From an uncultured Endomicrobiia bacterium (GTDB taxonomy: Bacteria; Elusimicrobiota; Endomicrobiia; Endomicrobiales; Endomicrobiaceae), in NCBI GenBank assembly GCA_938040055.1, contig CALHWY010000007.1:1-64000 (forward strand): a DNA stretch of 64,000 nucleotides. Reading direction: 5' to 3'. Shown here piece after piece: positions 1 to 9,247 of this stretch. The first letter of the stretch is position 1; every line of letters starts with the position of its first letter. Both the position numbers and the translations under genes were made by a program. A model generated the notes under the pieces. It worked only from the letters and a program-made list of their open reading frames with translations. It ran no database searches and was not told where the DNA came from.

Positions 1-13
1 GATTTGCTTACTT

Positions 14-127
14 TTTAAAAGTAAGGCGGGTTTGGGCAGCAAGCCCAAAAGTCTTCGACTTTTTGCAGTTTGCGCCGCTTTAGCGGCAGTGCTTTCGGTT
101 CTTTTATTATGCTTGATAAAAATACAA
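14..127 (+). repeat. Dispersed ~114-bp repeat, copy A (inverted partner at 35832-35945)
   Basis: This stretch matches the reverse complement of 35832-35945 almost throughout, with an uninterrupted identical core of about 35 bases covering roughly positions 51-86. It contains nested dyads: CCGCTTTAGCGG, AGTCTTCGACT, and a GGGTTTGGGC/GCAAGCCC pair. It lies immediately 5' of a truncated metF remnant. No open reading frame spans it. It looks like a mobile or REP/MITE-like intergenic element. The match was read by eye, so the exact ends are approximate. Confidence 0.8.
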
Positions 128-161
128 AGGAAATAGTTTAAGGGGCTAAAGCCCCTTTCGG

Positions 162-464
162 TTGCCCGAGAAAAATACCTTGGAAGTCTTTAATATTTTT
201 TATTCTTTTTGCGAAAAAGACGGAATCGGCGTTCCGATACGGGCGGGGATTATGCCTGTTACCAACAAAAAACAGATTGAAAGGATAGTATCTTTATGCG
301 GCTGCGATCCGCAGTCTATGCGCGACGCGGGCATCGCTTACGCCATAGACCATATCGCAGATCCGATAATCTGCGACATTGAAGGGATAGTTCTTTACAC
401 AATGAACAATTCTTCAGCGGCGCACAGGATATATGAACCGTCCGGCCTTATAAAGCCCCGTTAA
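162..464 (+). pseudogene. metF: Remnant of methylenetetrahydrofolate reductase (C-terminal third only)
   Basis: The 100-residue frame reads like the C-terminal end of MetF, the FAD enzyme that reduces methylene-THF to methyl-THF. It has the AGIMPV segment that follows a VPI strand, an RIVSLCG helix, and an LYTMNN strand near the end. A full MetF is about 290 residues, so the N-terminal two thirds are missing. An in-frame TAA lies at 147-149, so nothing joins from upstream. The only start would be a TTG at 162, and a GGGGC/GCCCC hairpin sits at 142-155. The truncation point abuts repeat copy A. It converges on the minus-strand membrane gene with a 4-bp overlap. Confidence 0.65.
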
Positions 465-1006
465 AGGCATAAAGTTTGTAAAAGTACCGCCAAAGATGCA
501 AAAAACAGAATAAAAAGCAAAACGGCTTTTTCTTTAAAATCTTGCAGACGCGTTCCGCTTTTTTTATTGATAATCTCGTAAATTAAAATTACACAGGGCA
601 TAAACGCGGCGTATTTTGAGAAATACAGGGCTGCGGCATATAAAAGAAAAGACAAGAAGAGAAATTGTTTGTCCTGATTATGTTTCAGCCCTTGGGCGTC
701 CGTAAAAGTATATGAGAAAAAAGACATTCCGCAAAATAAAGCGCCGGCAAGATGCGACGGCATTGCGGGCGCATATATAAAACCGGAAGAGGGAACAAAA
801 GAGGCCGTCAAAGAAAGAAAAAAAGCCGCATTGTAAGATTTAAAAATTCTGAGAACCGACAGATAGAAGAAAATAAGCGCGAAAATATAAAGATATCCGT
901 TTCCAAGTCTTGCAAGACTTAGCTCCCGGTTTAAAATAAGAGAAACAAACATTACCGCTTCCGCCGCCGCGCCGATTATTAAAGCCTGCCATAAAGTTTT
1001 ATTCAT
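461..1006 (-). CDS. Multi-pass membrane protein, possibly a shortened GT-C-type protein
   Basis: About 180 residues with five or six hydrophobic segments separated by short polar loops. The start is uncertain: ATG codons lie at 1021 and 1006, and the second has a weak AAGAAAG ahead of it. The pattern of a PSSGFIYAP loop followed by a hydrophobic run and a YFSKYAAFMPCV helix faintly resembles the membrane half of TPR-type mannosyltransferase-like proteins, but the usual acidic catalytic loop and TPR tail are absent. It may be a truncated member or an unrelated small membrane protein. No function is claimed. Confidence 0.5.
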   Translation of the reverse strand: MNKTLWQALIIGAAAEAVMFVSLILNRELSLARLGNGYLYIFALIFFYLSVLRIFKSYNAAFFLSLTASFVPSSGFIYAPAMPSHLAGALFCGMSFFSYTFTDAQGLKHNQDKQFLFLSFLLYAAALYFSKYAAFMPCVILIYEIINKKSGTRLQDFKEKAVLLFILFFASLAVLLQTLCL

Positions 1007-1330
1007 ATACTTTCTTAGCATATGCCCGTTTTCCGAAAGAGAAAAGCTTTTCTTTTTATTTCCAAATTCTCCGCTACCGCGCCACAAACTCCGTTTCGGA
1101 TCCTATTCGGATTTTACGGCGTCTTTACGATATTTGCGGTTTTGCGGCGGTTTACCGTACGCAGTCCCATATTAAACATCCCCGGCGTTTTCCGCCCGCA
1201 AAACCGAGGCAAAGCTACAAAAACCGAAAACTTCAGAAAGCCGCGCATAAGCGGCATTTCCGCAAAACGCTTTTCTTTTTTGTCCTTTGTATCCGTCGCC
1301 GCATTAAAAAAACAGCCCGTAAAATCCGTA

Positions 1331-4300
1331 TTATTTCATATTCTGCTGATGCGCTACCGACATCATAAGCTTTATTCTGTTTATCTGGTTTACTTCGCTG
1401 GCTCCCGGATCATAGTCCACCGCGGCTATATTGACCTCGGGATATCTTTTCTTAAGCTCTTTCATCACGCCTTTGCCCGTGATATGGTTGGGAAGACAGC
1501 CGAAAGGCTGCACACAGACTATATTATTTACCCCGTCTTCTATCAGCTCAAGCATTTCGGCGGTCAAAAGCCAGCCTTCCCCGGTCTGGTTGCAGACCGA
1601 AATGATTTCGGAAGCTTTACCGGCAAGATCTTTGGTCGTCTGGTACGAACGGAAATTTTTGCTTTTTCTCAGGCTCTGCCTTATAACGGAACGCAGCATT
1701 TCGATATAGCTGCTTGCCGCGACGGAAACAGCCCTGTTTTTGAAACTGCCGGAAAGATACTTATATTTGTATACGTCGTCAAGCATACAGTAATTTATAA
1801 AGTCCGTCATATCGGGCACTACGGCTTCGGCGCCCTCCTGTTCAAGAACGGAAACCAGATTATTATTGGCGTCGGGATGAAATTTGACAAGTATCTCTCC
1901 GACGACGCCGACTCTCGGCTTTTTAATTTTTTTGACCGCAATATTATCAAACTCTTTTATGATTTTTCTGACAGTGCGTTTAAACTCGAAATAATAGGTT
2001 TTCCTTATTCTGTCGGACAAACGCATAAGCCATTCTTCGACAAGAGAGTCGGTCTGTCCCGCGTGAACTTCGTAAGGCCTCATTCTGTTTGAAAGCCTCA
2101 TAAGCAGATCCCCGTAAAGAAGAACCAGCAAGGCGTCTTTCAGCAGCCCGAAAGTTACGCCGAGCTGTTTGTTAAGGTTCTGGTTCGTGGTGCTCAGCGA
2201 TACTACCGGAACGTTCTTAAAGCCGGCTTTCTCCGCGGCTTTTCTTAAAAAAGCGGCATAGTTCGTCGCGCGGCAGCCGCCGCCGGTCTGCGATATGATC
2301 ATAGCGGTTTTATTTATATCGTACTTCCCCGACTTTAAAGCGTTTATAAGCTGACCGACAACTACGATAGTCGGATAACACGCGTCATTGTTAACGTATC
2401 TCAATCCTTCTTCTATGTCGGACTTGTTTACTTTCGGAAGCACTTCAAGCTTTATCCCTCGGCTTCTCATAATAGAGCCCGCCAGCCTGAAATGTATAGG
2501 AGACATCTGCGGGCACAAAATAGTGTACGAATCTTTCATATCCTTGGTAAATTCCGAAAACTTGGAACCTTCAAAGACGTCTTCGGAAAATTTTAAGCCT
2601 TTCCTTTCTTTTATTGCGGCCAGAAGCGAGCGTATCCTTATTTTTACCGCACCGAGATTCGACCCTTCGTCAATTTTAAGCACCGTGTATATTTTGCCGG
2701 ACTTTGACAGAATTTCCTCCACCTGCTCGGTTGTGATTGCGTCAAGCCCGCAGCCGAAAGAGTTCAGCTGTATAAGTTCGAGACTGTCTATTTTCGTGGC
2801 AAGATTGGCCGCCCTGTACAGGCGCGAATGATACATCCACTGGTCTACAAAATTGATTTTCGGCAAAGGCCCGGAAAGATGCGCCACCGAATCTTCGCTG
2901 AGAACCGTCATGCCGTGCGAAGCTATAAGATCGGCGACGCCGTGGTTTATCGCCGGATCTATATGATAAGGGCGCCCAGCGAGAATAACGGCCGGTTTGC
3001 CGGTTTCTTTAATTTCTTTTATCTGTTCGGCGCCTTTTTTTCTGATCTCTTTTTTAAACCTGTTAAGGGAAGCCCTGGCTTTTAAAACGGCCCAAACCAT
3101 TTCTTTTCTCGAGATGCCGTAGCCGTCCAGCTCTTCCCTGAGCCTTGAAATAAGCCTTTTTAGATTGTCGAAAGGCAAAAACGGCTGAAGGAATTTTATG
3201 CCTTTTTCTTCAAGAACGTTCATATTCAGCCTTATGACTTCAGGATAACTTCCGACCACGGGACAGTTATAATGGTTGTCGGCGTCTTTAAACTCTTTGA
3301 CCTCATAAGGAATGCACGGATAAAATATGGTTTTAACGCCTTTTTTGACCAGGTTTTCTATATGCCCGTGCGCCATTTTCGCCGGGAAACACACGGTCTG
3401 GGAAGGGATGCTTTCAAGACCTTCGTTAAACAATGCGTTTGAGGAAGCGTCGGAAAGAACGACGCTAAACCCCAGGCTTGTAAAAAATTCAAACCAGAAA
3501 GGATAATTTTCATACATGTTAAGCACGCGCGGAACGCCTATTTCGCCTCTCGGGGCTTTTTCCGGAGGAAGAGGTTTATAAAAATCGAAAAGTCTTTTGT
3601 ACTTGTAATCGAACATATTGAAAGCGAAACTCCGCACTTTTTTGTTCTGTAAAACGTTTTCGCACCTGTTGCCGGAAATAAAAGTTTTTCCGTCGGGAAA
3701 AACCGTTATATTTAAAAGACATTTGTTCTCGCAGCCTTTGCAGCGGGTGTTTCTCGTTTTACAGGAAAATTTTTCCAGCGCTTCTTTCGAGATGAGGCAG
3801 GACGAAGATTTTTTATTTTGAAAAGCTATGACCGCCGCGCCGAAAGCTCCCATAAGACCCGCTATGTCCGGACGGACGACTTCGGCGTTTAAAAGAAGTT
3901 CGGCGGCGCGCAAAACGCCGTTATTGAAAAACGTGCCGCCCTGCACGACTATGTTTCCGCCGAGTTCCGCCGGATCGGAAATCTTTATCACTTTATATAA
4001 AGCGTTTTTTATCACGGAATAATCAAGCCCTGCGGATATGTCTCCGGCGGACGCGCCTTCTTTTTGCGCCTGTTTGATTTTGGAGTTCATAAAAACCGTG
4101 CATCTGGAACCGAGATCGACCGGCTTGCGCGCAAAAAGCGCGAGTTTTGCGAAATCTTCCACGCCGTAACCCAGCGACTGCGCGAAATTCTGTATAAAAG
4201 AGCCGCATCCCGAAGAGCAGGCTTCATTCAGTATTATTTTGTCTATAAGTCCGTTTTTGACATAAATGCATTTCATATCCTGCCCGCCGATATCCAGGAT

Positions 4301-5575
4301 AAAGGAAACGTGCGGGTTAAAATAATGCGCGGCTTTATAATGGGCTATGGTTTCGACTTCGCCTTCGTCAAAGCCGAGCGCCGCTTTTATCAGCGCTTCG
4401 CCGTAACCCGTCACGCAGGAGCCGGCGATCCTGACGTTTTCGTGAAGTTTGGAATAGATATCCTTAAGAACGTCCGCCACTGACTGAAGCGGATTGCCGT
4501 TGTTCGGCCCGTAATGGGAATAAACTATCTCTTTATTATCCGTAAAAAGCACGGCTTTTGTGGTAGTGGAGCCGGCGTCAACGCCTAAAAACAAATCGCC
4601 TTTGTATTTATCAAGAGCGCGTCGCTTTGCCGCAGTTTCGGCATGCCTTTGAGCGAATGCCGCAAACTCTTTTTCGCCGCTAAACAAAGGGGGCAGAAGC
4701 TCCGAACCGCTATAGAGCGGTTCGCCTTTCAGACTTTCAAACTTTTTTCCGAGTTCGTCAAGAGAGACCGCCTCTCCCCCGCTGAGCAAAGCCGCTCCGA
4801 AAGAAACGAAAAAGTGGGCGTTTTCCGGAAACAAAACGTTTTCCGGGGCGAGTTTAAGCGTTTTTATAAAAAATTTCCTTAGTTCGGAAAGAAAAAAAAG
4901 CGGACCTCCCAAAAAACAGACATTGCCTCTTATGGTTCTTCCTCTGGCAAGCCCTCCCACGGTTTGGTTTACCACGGCCTGCAGAATGCTTGCCGCTATG
5001 TCTTCTTTGGCGGCGCCTTCGTTAAGCAGCGGCATTATGTCGGTTTTGGCGAAAACCCCGCAGCGCGCGGCTATCGGATAAACGGTTTTATGTTTCGCCG
5101 CAAGTTCGTTTATGCCTAAAGCGTCGGTTTTCAAAGTCTGCGCCATCTGGTCTATAAAAGCTCCGGTGCCGCCGGCGCAGGTTTCGTTCATGCGCTGGTC
5201 TATTGAAGAAGAGTCGAAAAAAGTTATTTTAGCGTCCTCTCCTCCAAGCTCTATGGCAACATCGGCTTGCGGAAGAAAAGTTTTTATGGCTTTCGTGCAG
5301 GCGATGACTTCCTGCTCAAAACCTATTTTCGCTTTCTGCGACAAAGCTATCGCCCCGGAGCCCGTGGCGCAGATTGTCATTTTCGCTCCGCGCAGCCGCG
5401 CAGGCGCTTCGTTTATCAGGCCCAGCACGGTATTGAGAAGGTCAAGCTGATGCCTTTTATAATTGCAGTAAACGGGCTCGTTGTTTTCGTTTAAAACCGA
5501 AAGTTTTACCGTTGTCGAACCTATATCAAGTCCGGCTTTAAAAACAGCGCCGTTATTCTTGCCGTTTTCTTTCAT
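1331..5575 (-). CDS. Giant 2-hydroxyacyl-CoA dehydratase activase-type protein (BadF/BadG/HgdC family, DUF2229)
   Basis: The 1414-residue protein carries two tandem ASKHA ATPase domains. The first starts with LDIGSTTVK (about 16-24), then GGEDAK and ETCAGGTGAF. The second starts with VDAGSTTTK, then GGQDMK and ACSSGCGSF. The GG..F-type Cys segments are the sites that in HgdC ligate the shared [4Fe-4S] cluster. A Cys-rich CKGCENKC segment follows, then a long C-terminal half of the DUF2229/HgdB-like type with NNDACYP and QTGGGCRATN motifs. Such proteins of about 1400 residues are common in anaerobes. Known activases use ATP-driven electron injection to start radical dehydratases, but the substrate of these long versions is unknown. 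No dehydratase subunits lie nearby. ATG start with monocistronic spacing. Confidence 0.88.
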   Translation of the reverse strand: MKENGKNNGAVFKAGLDIGSTTVKLSVLNENNEPVYCNYKRHQLDLLNTVLGLINEAPARLRGAKMTICATGSGAIALSQKAKIGFEQEVIACTKAIKTFLPQADVAIELGGEDAKITFFDSSSIDQRMNETCAGGTGAFIDQMAQTLKTDALGINELAAKHKTVYPIAARCGVFAKTDIMPLLNEGAAKEDIAASILQAVVNQTVGGLARGRTIRGNVCFLGGPLFFLSELRKFFIKTLKLAPENVLFPENAHFFVSFGAALLSGGEAVSLDELGKKFESLKGEPLYSGSELLPPLFSGEKEFAAFAQRHAETAAKRRALDKYKGDLFLGVDAGSTTTKAVLFTDNKEIVYSHYGPNNGNPLQSVADVLKDIYSKLHENVRIAGSCVTGYGEALIKAALGFDEGEVETIAHYKAAHYFNPHVSFILDIGGQDMKCIYVKNGLIDKIILNEACSSGCGSFIQNFAQSLGYGVEDFAKLALFARKPVDLGSRCTVFMNSKIKQAQKEGASAGDISAGLDYSVIKNALYKVIKISDPAELGGNIVVQGGTFFNNGVLRAAELLLNAEVVRPDIAGLMGAFGAAVIAFQNKKSSSCLISKEALEKFSCKTRNTRCKGCENKCLLNITVFPDGKTFISGNRCENVLQNKKVRSFAFNMFDYKYKRLFDFYKPLPPEKAPRGEIGVPRVLNMYENYPFWFEFFTSLGFSVVLSDASSNALFNEGLESIPSQTVCFPAKMAHGHIENLVKKGVKTIFYPCIPYEVKEFKDADNHYNCPVVGSYPEVIRLNMNVLEEKGIKFLQPFLPFDNLKRLISRLREELDGYGISRKEMVWAVLKARASLNRFKKEIRKKGAEQIKEIKETGKPAVILAGRPYHIDPAINHGVADLIASHGMTVLSEDSVAHLSGPLPKINFVDQWMYHSRLYRAANLATKIDSLELIQLNSFGCGLDAITTEQVEEILSKSGKIYTVLKIDEGSNLGAVKIRIRSLLAAIKERKGLKFSEDVFEGSKFSEFTKDMKDSYTILCPQMSPIHFRLAGSIMRSRGIKLEVLPKVNKSDIEEGLRYVNNDACYPTIVVVGQLINALKSGKYDINKTAMIISQTGGGCRATNYAAFLRKAAEKAGFKNVPVVSLSTTNQNLNKQLGVTFGLLKDALLVLLYGDLLMRLSNRMRPYEVHAGQTDSLVEEWLMRLSDRIRKTYYFEFKRTVRKIIKEFDNIAVKKIKKPRVGVVGEILVKFHPDANNNLVSVLEQEGAEAVVPDMTDFINYCMLDDVYKYKYLSGSFKNRAVSVAASSYIEMLRSVIRQSLRKSKNFRSYQTTKDLAGKASEIISVCNQTGEGWLLTAEMLELIEDGVNNIVCVQPFGCLPNHITGKGVMKELKKRYPEVNIAAVDYDPGASEVNQINRIKLMMSVAHQQNMK

Positions 5576-5640
5576 TTTTTTGATTTTACCCCTTTATTTC
5601 ACGCAAAGACATATTATATCAAAAGGCCGGTTATTATCAA

Positions 5641-5685
5641 AAAAAAAGCGCCCCCGGCATTATTTGCAGGCCGGAAGCGCTTTTT
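5641..5685 (-). terminator. Rho-independent terminator
   Basis: An AAAAAGCGC/GCGCTTTTT stem with an inner CCGGC/GCCGG pairing is flanked by A-runs and T-runs, so it can act in both directions. It lies between the beta-barrel gene upstream on the minus strand and the activase gene, so it probably ends the barrel transcript. Confidence 0.7.
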
Positions 5686-5697
5686 ATGTTCATTATT

Positions 5698-6336
5698 TTA
5701 TATGGTATATCTCAGCCCCATATATAAGTCCATAGCGTACATATAATAATCTTCTCTCTCTATTTCCATAGCGCCCAGATACGCCCCTCTAAAACCCATA
5801 TCGAGGTTCAGCCCGCCCGCCAGAATAAAAGAAATTCCGAGGTCAAACGCGGCCGAGAAACGGTTTTTCGATATATATTCGTCATAACCTTTGTATTTTA
5901 CCGTATTTTTAATATGCGTCATGCCCATCCCGAAACCGGCATAAGGAACACAGGAAGGCACAACCTGCCAGTCAAAAAAAACATTTGCCATAAAAGAATC
6001 AAACTCCTGATTTATGTCCGGGAACCATTTGTACTCGTGGCGCGACTCGGTTCTGTGCGTATATTCGATTTCCGCCCTAAGCGACGGCATTATCCTTAAG
6101 CCTGCAAAAGCCGAACCGGCAAAAACAGCGTCATAACTGTCGTCGTAATCGATTTCATATCTATCATACGGGTATCCGTGATAATAGTACGCGCTTCTGT
6201 AATATCCCAAAGCAAAATGCGATTCCGTAAAAGAAAGACCGCCTTTCAGTCCGAAATAAGGCCTGAGGGATTCGCAATAAGCGGCTGCCGAAAACAGAAA
6301 AAGCAATGAAAATACGAATAAAAGTTTTTTCATCAT
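5698..6336 (-). CDS. Outer-membrane beta-barrel protein
   Basis: About 212 residues. ATGATG at 6336-6331 follows a GGAGAGG ribosome-binding site, so the start is placed there rather than at the longer frame. A signal peptide (MKKLLFVFSLLFLFSAAAYC) is followed by alternating aromatic strands and a GLKGG first strand typical of OmpA/OmpX-like 8-stranded barrels. A loop rich in Tyr (YYRSAYYYHGYPYDRYE) lies around residues 50-70. The chain ends in ...GLRYTI, close to the aromatic C-terminal signature used by the BAM machinery. Its role is unknown; it could be structural or adhesive. Confidence 0.72.
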   Translation of the reverse strand: MMKKLLFVFSLLFLFSAAAYCESLRPYFGLKGGLSFTESHFALGYYRSAYYYHGYPYDRYEIDYDDSYDAVFAGSAFAGLRIMPSLRAEIEYTHRTESRHEYKWFPDINQEFDSFMANVFFDWQVVPSCVPYAGFGMGMTHIKNTVKYKGYDEYISKNRFSAAFDLGISFILAGGLNLDMGFRGAYLGAMEIEREDYYMYAMDLYMGLRYTI

Positions 6337-6806
6337 TGTTCCTCTCCTTACTAAAAGCATACATTAAATTTTCCTTTCAGGCAATATCGGACGGACTCAG
6401 GTGAATCCGCCTCCGCTTAAGAAATAAAAACGCCGTCCCGTATCCGCAAACGGACACTTTATGTTAAAGACGCTCTTCGCCGCCGCTTTTCGCGGTATAT
6501 TTCTAACAAAGGAAAGAAACCGGTATAAGCATGAAAGTTAACGCGCTTTTAACCCTGAAGACTGCCGGCCTTAAAGCGGAAACCGCAAACGCCCGGATAA
6601 AAAGTTTTGAAGAAAAAGAAAATAATTTCGTCACAAAAAAATTCTCGCCGTGCTACGGAGACCGGAAACTTAAAACGCAGAAAGCTTTTTTAAAATGGCT
6701 TGGAGCCGTGCAAATCGGCATAAGTTTGACAAAGGCATGCCTTATGCAGCCGGAAAAATCCGTTTCGGCAATAATCGGAGCGGGGAAAATAATTAAGTAG
6801 CGGTTT
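6337..6806. other. Intergenic region with one doubtful short ORF (6531-6800, +)
   Basis: The plus-strand frame 6531-6800 would encode 89 residues with a basic N-terminal half and a mildly hydrophobic C-terminal half. A GGAAAG lies about 15 bases ahead of its ATG, too far for a good ribosome-binding site. I recognise no family and cannot show that it is expressed. The rest holds no clear feature. Confidence 0.3.
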
Positions 6807-7127
6807 TTATTTCTTTTTATCTTTCCAACAGGTCGACCATAAACCGTCAATATGTTCAAACAAATCATCGGCAACTGGAGCATACATCGGGTCTAAAATA
6901 AAGTCAATCCCTTCCCTGCGCGCCGGTTTGGCCGCCGGAACAAAATCGGAACCTCCGGAAATCAGCACTATGCGTTCCGCCTGTTTTTTATACGCGACCG
7001 AGGCAATATCGATTCCGATTCTCATATCCACGCCTTTTTGCCTTATATCATAATAGAAATCGTCATCTTTGAGATCTTCCGGCTTTCTGTTTTTGTTTAA
7101 TATGTCTTTTAAAATGTCGCTTTTCAT
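6807..7127 (-). pseudogene. C-terminal part of a NYN-domain (LabA/DUF88-like) putative nuclease
   Basis: The 106-residue frame contains the later motifs of a NYN/PIN-like nuclease: QKGVDMRIGIDI, a SGGSDFVPA acidic motif, and RREGIDF. The first conserved strand, which carries the IDGxN aspartate, is absent. The frame stays open a little further upstream without an ATG and without that motif. Family members are usually about 190-230 residues, so this is likely a 5'-truncated remnant, although a short functional form cannot be excluded. The ATG at 7127 follows GGAGA at close spacing. Confidence 0.6.
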
Positions 7128-7582
7128 TCTCCACTGGCCAAAACTACCTGATTTTACCAGTCTTAAAGCGGTTTTTCTTCTTTTTTTTATCCATGAATAG
7201 CCTGTCTTAAAAAAGCTTGCGGCGTTTTCGCAAAGTCGAGCGCTTTATTTGATCAGGCGCTGGCACTTATGCCAAAGACGCTATGGAAACCGTGCGATAT
7301 GTGAAACCCCTCAAAAAATGAGTTCCGATTTTTTTCTTTTAAAAAAGAGATAAGAGCCTTTTTCAGGCAAAAATTTGCCGTTTTTAATAGTGAAGGCGGG
7401 AATGATAAAAACAAACCTGTCCGCTCTAATCGCAAATGGAAAAGAAGATTTTTATAAAGCGGCCGGCTTTTATGAAAGCATAACCGGACTGCGGGCGCGA
7501 AACGATATCAATGTATCGGCATGACACGAAATCATCCGGCCCGAAATACCGCTTTTAAAAAAAGCGCGCAAAAAAAACGCCG
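7128..7582. other. Intergenic region, no convincing gene
   Basis: Frames of 40-60 residues occur on both strands but none has recognisable motifs. A plus-strand frame of about 40 codons begins near 7402 with no good ribosome-binding site. The stretch lies upstream of the NYN remnant and downstream of nrdG. Confidence 0.4.
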
Positions 7583-8167
7583 TCAATGTTTGAAAAGCTT
7601 TATGCATTCCTGGACTATATGCAAAGAAGGCACAACAAGTTCTTTGACGGCAAGAATATCGTTTTCATCAAGAATGCCGCGGTCATAGGTTGTGCGGAAA
7701 AGATGGTCAATGCCGCTGCCGCGGATAAGGGAAACGGAATTTTTTATGCGGTTTATGTCCCCTTTGTAAAACAAAAAATATTTGTGCAAAGGGGCTTTTA
7801 TGTCCATAGCTATAAAATCTATAAGTTTTTCGCCGATAAGAAGTTTTAAAGCGGCGGGATCGGTTCCGTTTGTGTCGAGTTTTAAACTGTAGCCGAGCGA
7901 TTTTATTTTTCCGGCAAATAAAGGAAGATCTTTATGCACGGTCGGTTCTCCGCCGGTTATTACGACGCCGTCGATAAGACCTTTCCTCTTTTTTAAAAAA
8001 GCAAAAATATCTTCCTCGTTTAACGCCGCGCCGAATTGTTCCGGATAAACAAGCTGGGGATTGTGGCAGTAAGGACAAAACATATTGCAGCCCTGCGTGA
8101 AAATGACAGACGCAGTTTTGCCGGGATAATCTATTAATGAAAATTTCTGGAAACCGCCTATTTTCAT
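7583..8167 (-). CDS. nrdG: Anaerobic ribonucleotide reductase-activating protein (radical SAM)
   Basis: The radical-SAM enzyme generates the glycyl radical on class III ribonucleotide reductase. The signature CNMFCPYC (C27, C31, C34 from the chosen start) binds the [4Fe-4S] cluster. The N-terminal segment MKIGGFQKFSLIDYPGK and the GVVITGGEPT motif are typical of the NrdG form found with Thermotoga/Clostridium-type NrdD. ATG at 8167 was chosen over a TTG at 8188 because family members begin with MKIGG and a GAGG lies nine bases upstream. About 194 residues, near normal length. It lies downstream of the split nrdD genes in the same orientation. Confidence 0.9.
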   Translation of the reverse strand: MKIGGFQKFSLIDYPGKTASVIFTQGCNMFCPYCHNPQLVYPEQFGAALNEEDIFAFLKKRKGLIDGVVITGGEPTVHKDLPLFAGKIKSLGYSLKLDTNGTDPAALKLLIGEKLIDFIAMDIKAPLHKYFLFYKGDINRIKNSVSLIRGSGIDHLFRTTYDRGILDENDILAVKELVVPSLHIVQECIKLFKH

Positions 8168-8722
8168 ATTTCCAAACCTCTGAGACAAGGTCTCCTTTGG
8201 GACAAGGTCCCCTTGTTACCCGTACTTTATTTTATACGGTTCAATGCAGGATTTATAATCGGTTTTAATAATAATTTTTACAAAGCGCAGCGGCCGCGCC
8301 GGCAAAAGCATGCCATTAATAATTTTAAAAAACAGCCGGTTTTATTATAAAAAAAGATTAAAAAAGACCCGGTTATTTACTAAAAAAACGCCGGCTGAAT
8401 TTATAAAATGAAAAACTCAGCTTTATCCGAAACCAGAATTAAAAAGCGCAAAAAAACCGGGCTCAAGCAAGAGAGTTCGTCTCGGTCTTATTGATTTATT
8501 AAGAGCTTTATTTCCGGACGGAACTCAAATTCCGCGCGGATTGCCGTTTTCCGCAGGCTTTCTTTTTAATAATCTTTTCGCCTTTTCAGCCGTATAATTC
8601 CGCTCTTTTTACTTTTTAACGTTTAACGGCTATTGCAATGCGGCGCCCGACGGCGGACAATCAAAATAAACGGACGGGCGCAGAAAGTCTGTTCTTTGCC
8701 CGCCCGTTTTAAAGCGGTTTTA
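8168..8722. other. nrdG upstream region with two tandem palindromes (8182-8215)
   Basis: Just ahead of nrdG are two adjacent short perfect dyads, GAGACAAGGTCTC and GGGACAAGGTCCC, sharing the same ACAAGGT core. They could be an operator, an attenuator or a mini-repeat. The rest of the region, up to the terminator near 8668, shows no gene. It is A/T-run rich with no motif I can name. Confidence 0.4.
8668..8711 (-). terminator. Rho-independent terminator after the small glycyl-radical gene
   Basis: An AAACGGACGGGC arm pairs with GCCCGCCCGTTT with one mismatch around a partly paired loop, followed by an A/T run on each side. It lies 12 bases past the stop codon of the 60-residue gene, read on the minus strand. 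Confidence 0.65.
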
Positions 8723-8905
8723 TTATTTGCCGCAGCAGGAATAATGTTTTCTTATTTTAAACTCTTCCTTTTTGCCCTCATTCCACAATGCGACGGGACG
8801 GAGATATCCGACTACTCTCGAATATACTTCGCATTTCGTTCCCGAAACTTTTTCTTTCTGTTCTTTCAATGTCTTGATTTTGGCTTCCATGTCCTGTTTT
8901 GTCAT
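8723..8905 (-). CDS. Free-standing glycyl-radical domain of class III ribonucleotide reductase
   Basis: The 60-residue protein contains the segment YSRVVGYLRPVALWNEGK followed by EEFKIRK. This is the C-terminal glycyl-radical motif of NrdD; the glycine of VVGYL is the expected radical site. In most organisms this segment is the tail of the large NrdD chain. Here the large chain (9248-11305) ends without it. The ATG at 8905 follows a strong GAGGGGGTGG ribosome-binding site. A coiled-coil-like N-terminal helix (KIKTLKEQKEKVSG) and a CCGK tail complete it. Function is inferred by analogy with NrdD and with the stand-alone GrcA/YfiD spare part of pyruvate formate-lyase. Confidence 0.82.
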   Translation of the reverse strand: MTKQDMEAKIKTLKEQKEKVSGTKCEVYSRVVGYLRPVALWNEGKKEEFKIRKHYSCCGK

Positions 8906-9247
8906 TTTTTTCCACCCCCTCGGTAACTTTTTATTTGTTTTTAATATTTCTTATTTTAAGGCTTTTGCCGTCTCCTTCCCGGACGAAATCCGCCGGAAAA
9001 TATCCGCCTTTTGTTTAGGGCTTTTGCAAAAATTCATACCGGTCTTTGAATCTGCCGCAGTTTTCAGCGCCCGCGGCTCCGGCCAGCTTGATGGATTCGG
9101 TTATGCCTTCGCCTGCGTTTTTACCGCGATAAGGCCGAGCCTGATATTTCCGTCTTCAAAACCGCCCGCATTTGCCGCGGCAAAGACGGTTGCAAATATT
9201 TGTTTTTCAAGTTTGCAAACCAAACCGGAACGGGAGAAGGCGTCCGT
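8906..9247 (-). other. Intergenic region with possible decayed coding sequence
   Basis: Between nrdD and the small glycyl-radical gene, the minus strand reads as protein-like text in two successive frames. One frame includes NIRLGLIAVKTQA, and after a shift another includes GEGITESIKLAGAAGAENC, ending at a TAA near 9018. The two pieces look like parts of one former gene joined across a frameshift, but I do not recognise the family. This could also be chance. Confidence 0.3.

Noticed and set aside
1022..2092. Long plus-strand frame (356 codons) opposite the activase and membrane-protein genes
   Set aside because: It is antisense to clear coding motifs and has no family signature; it is a shadow of the GC-rich codon positions of the opposite strand.
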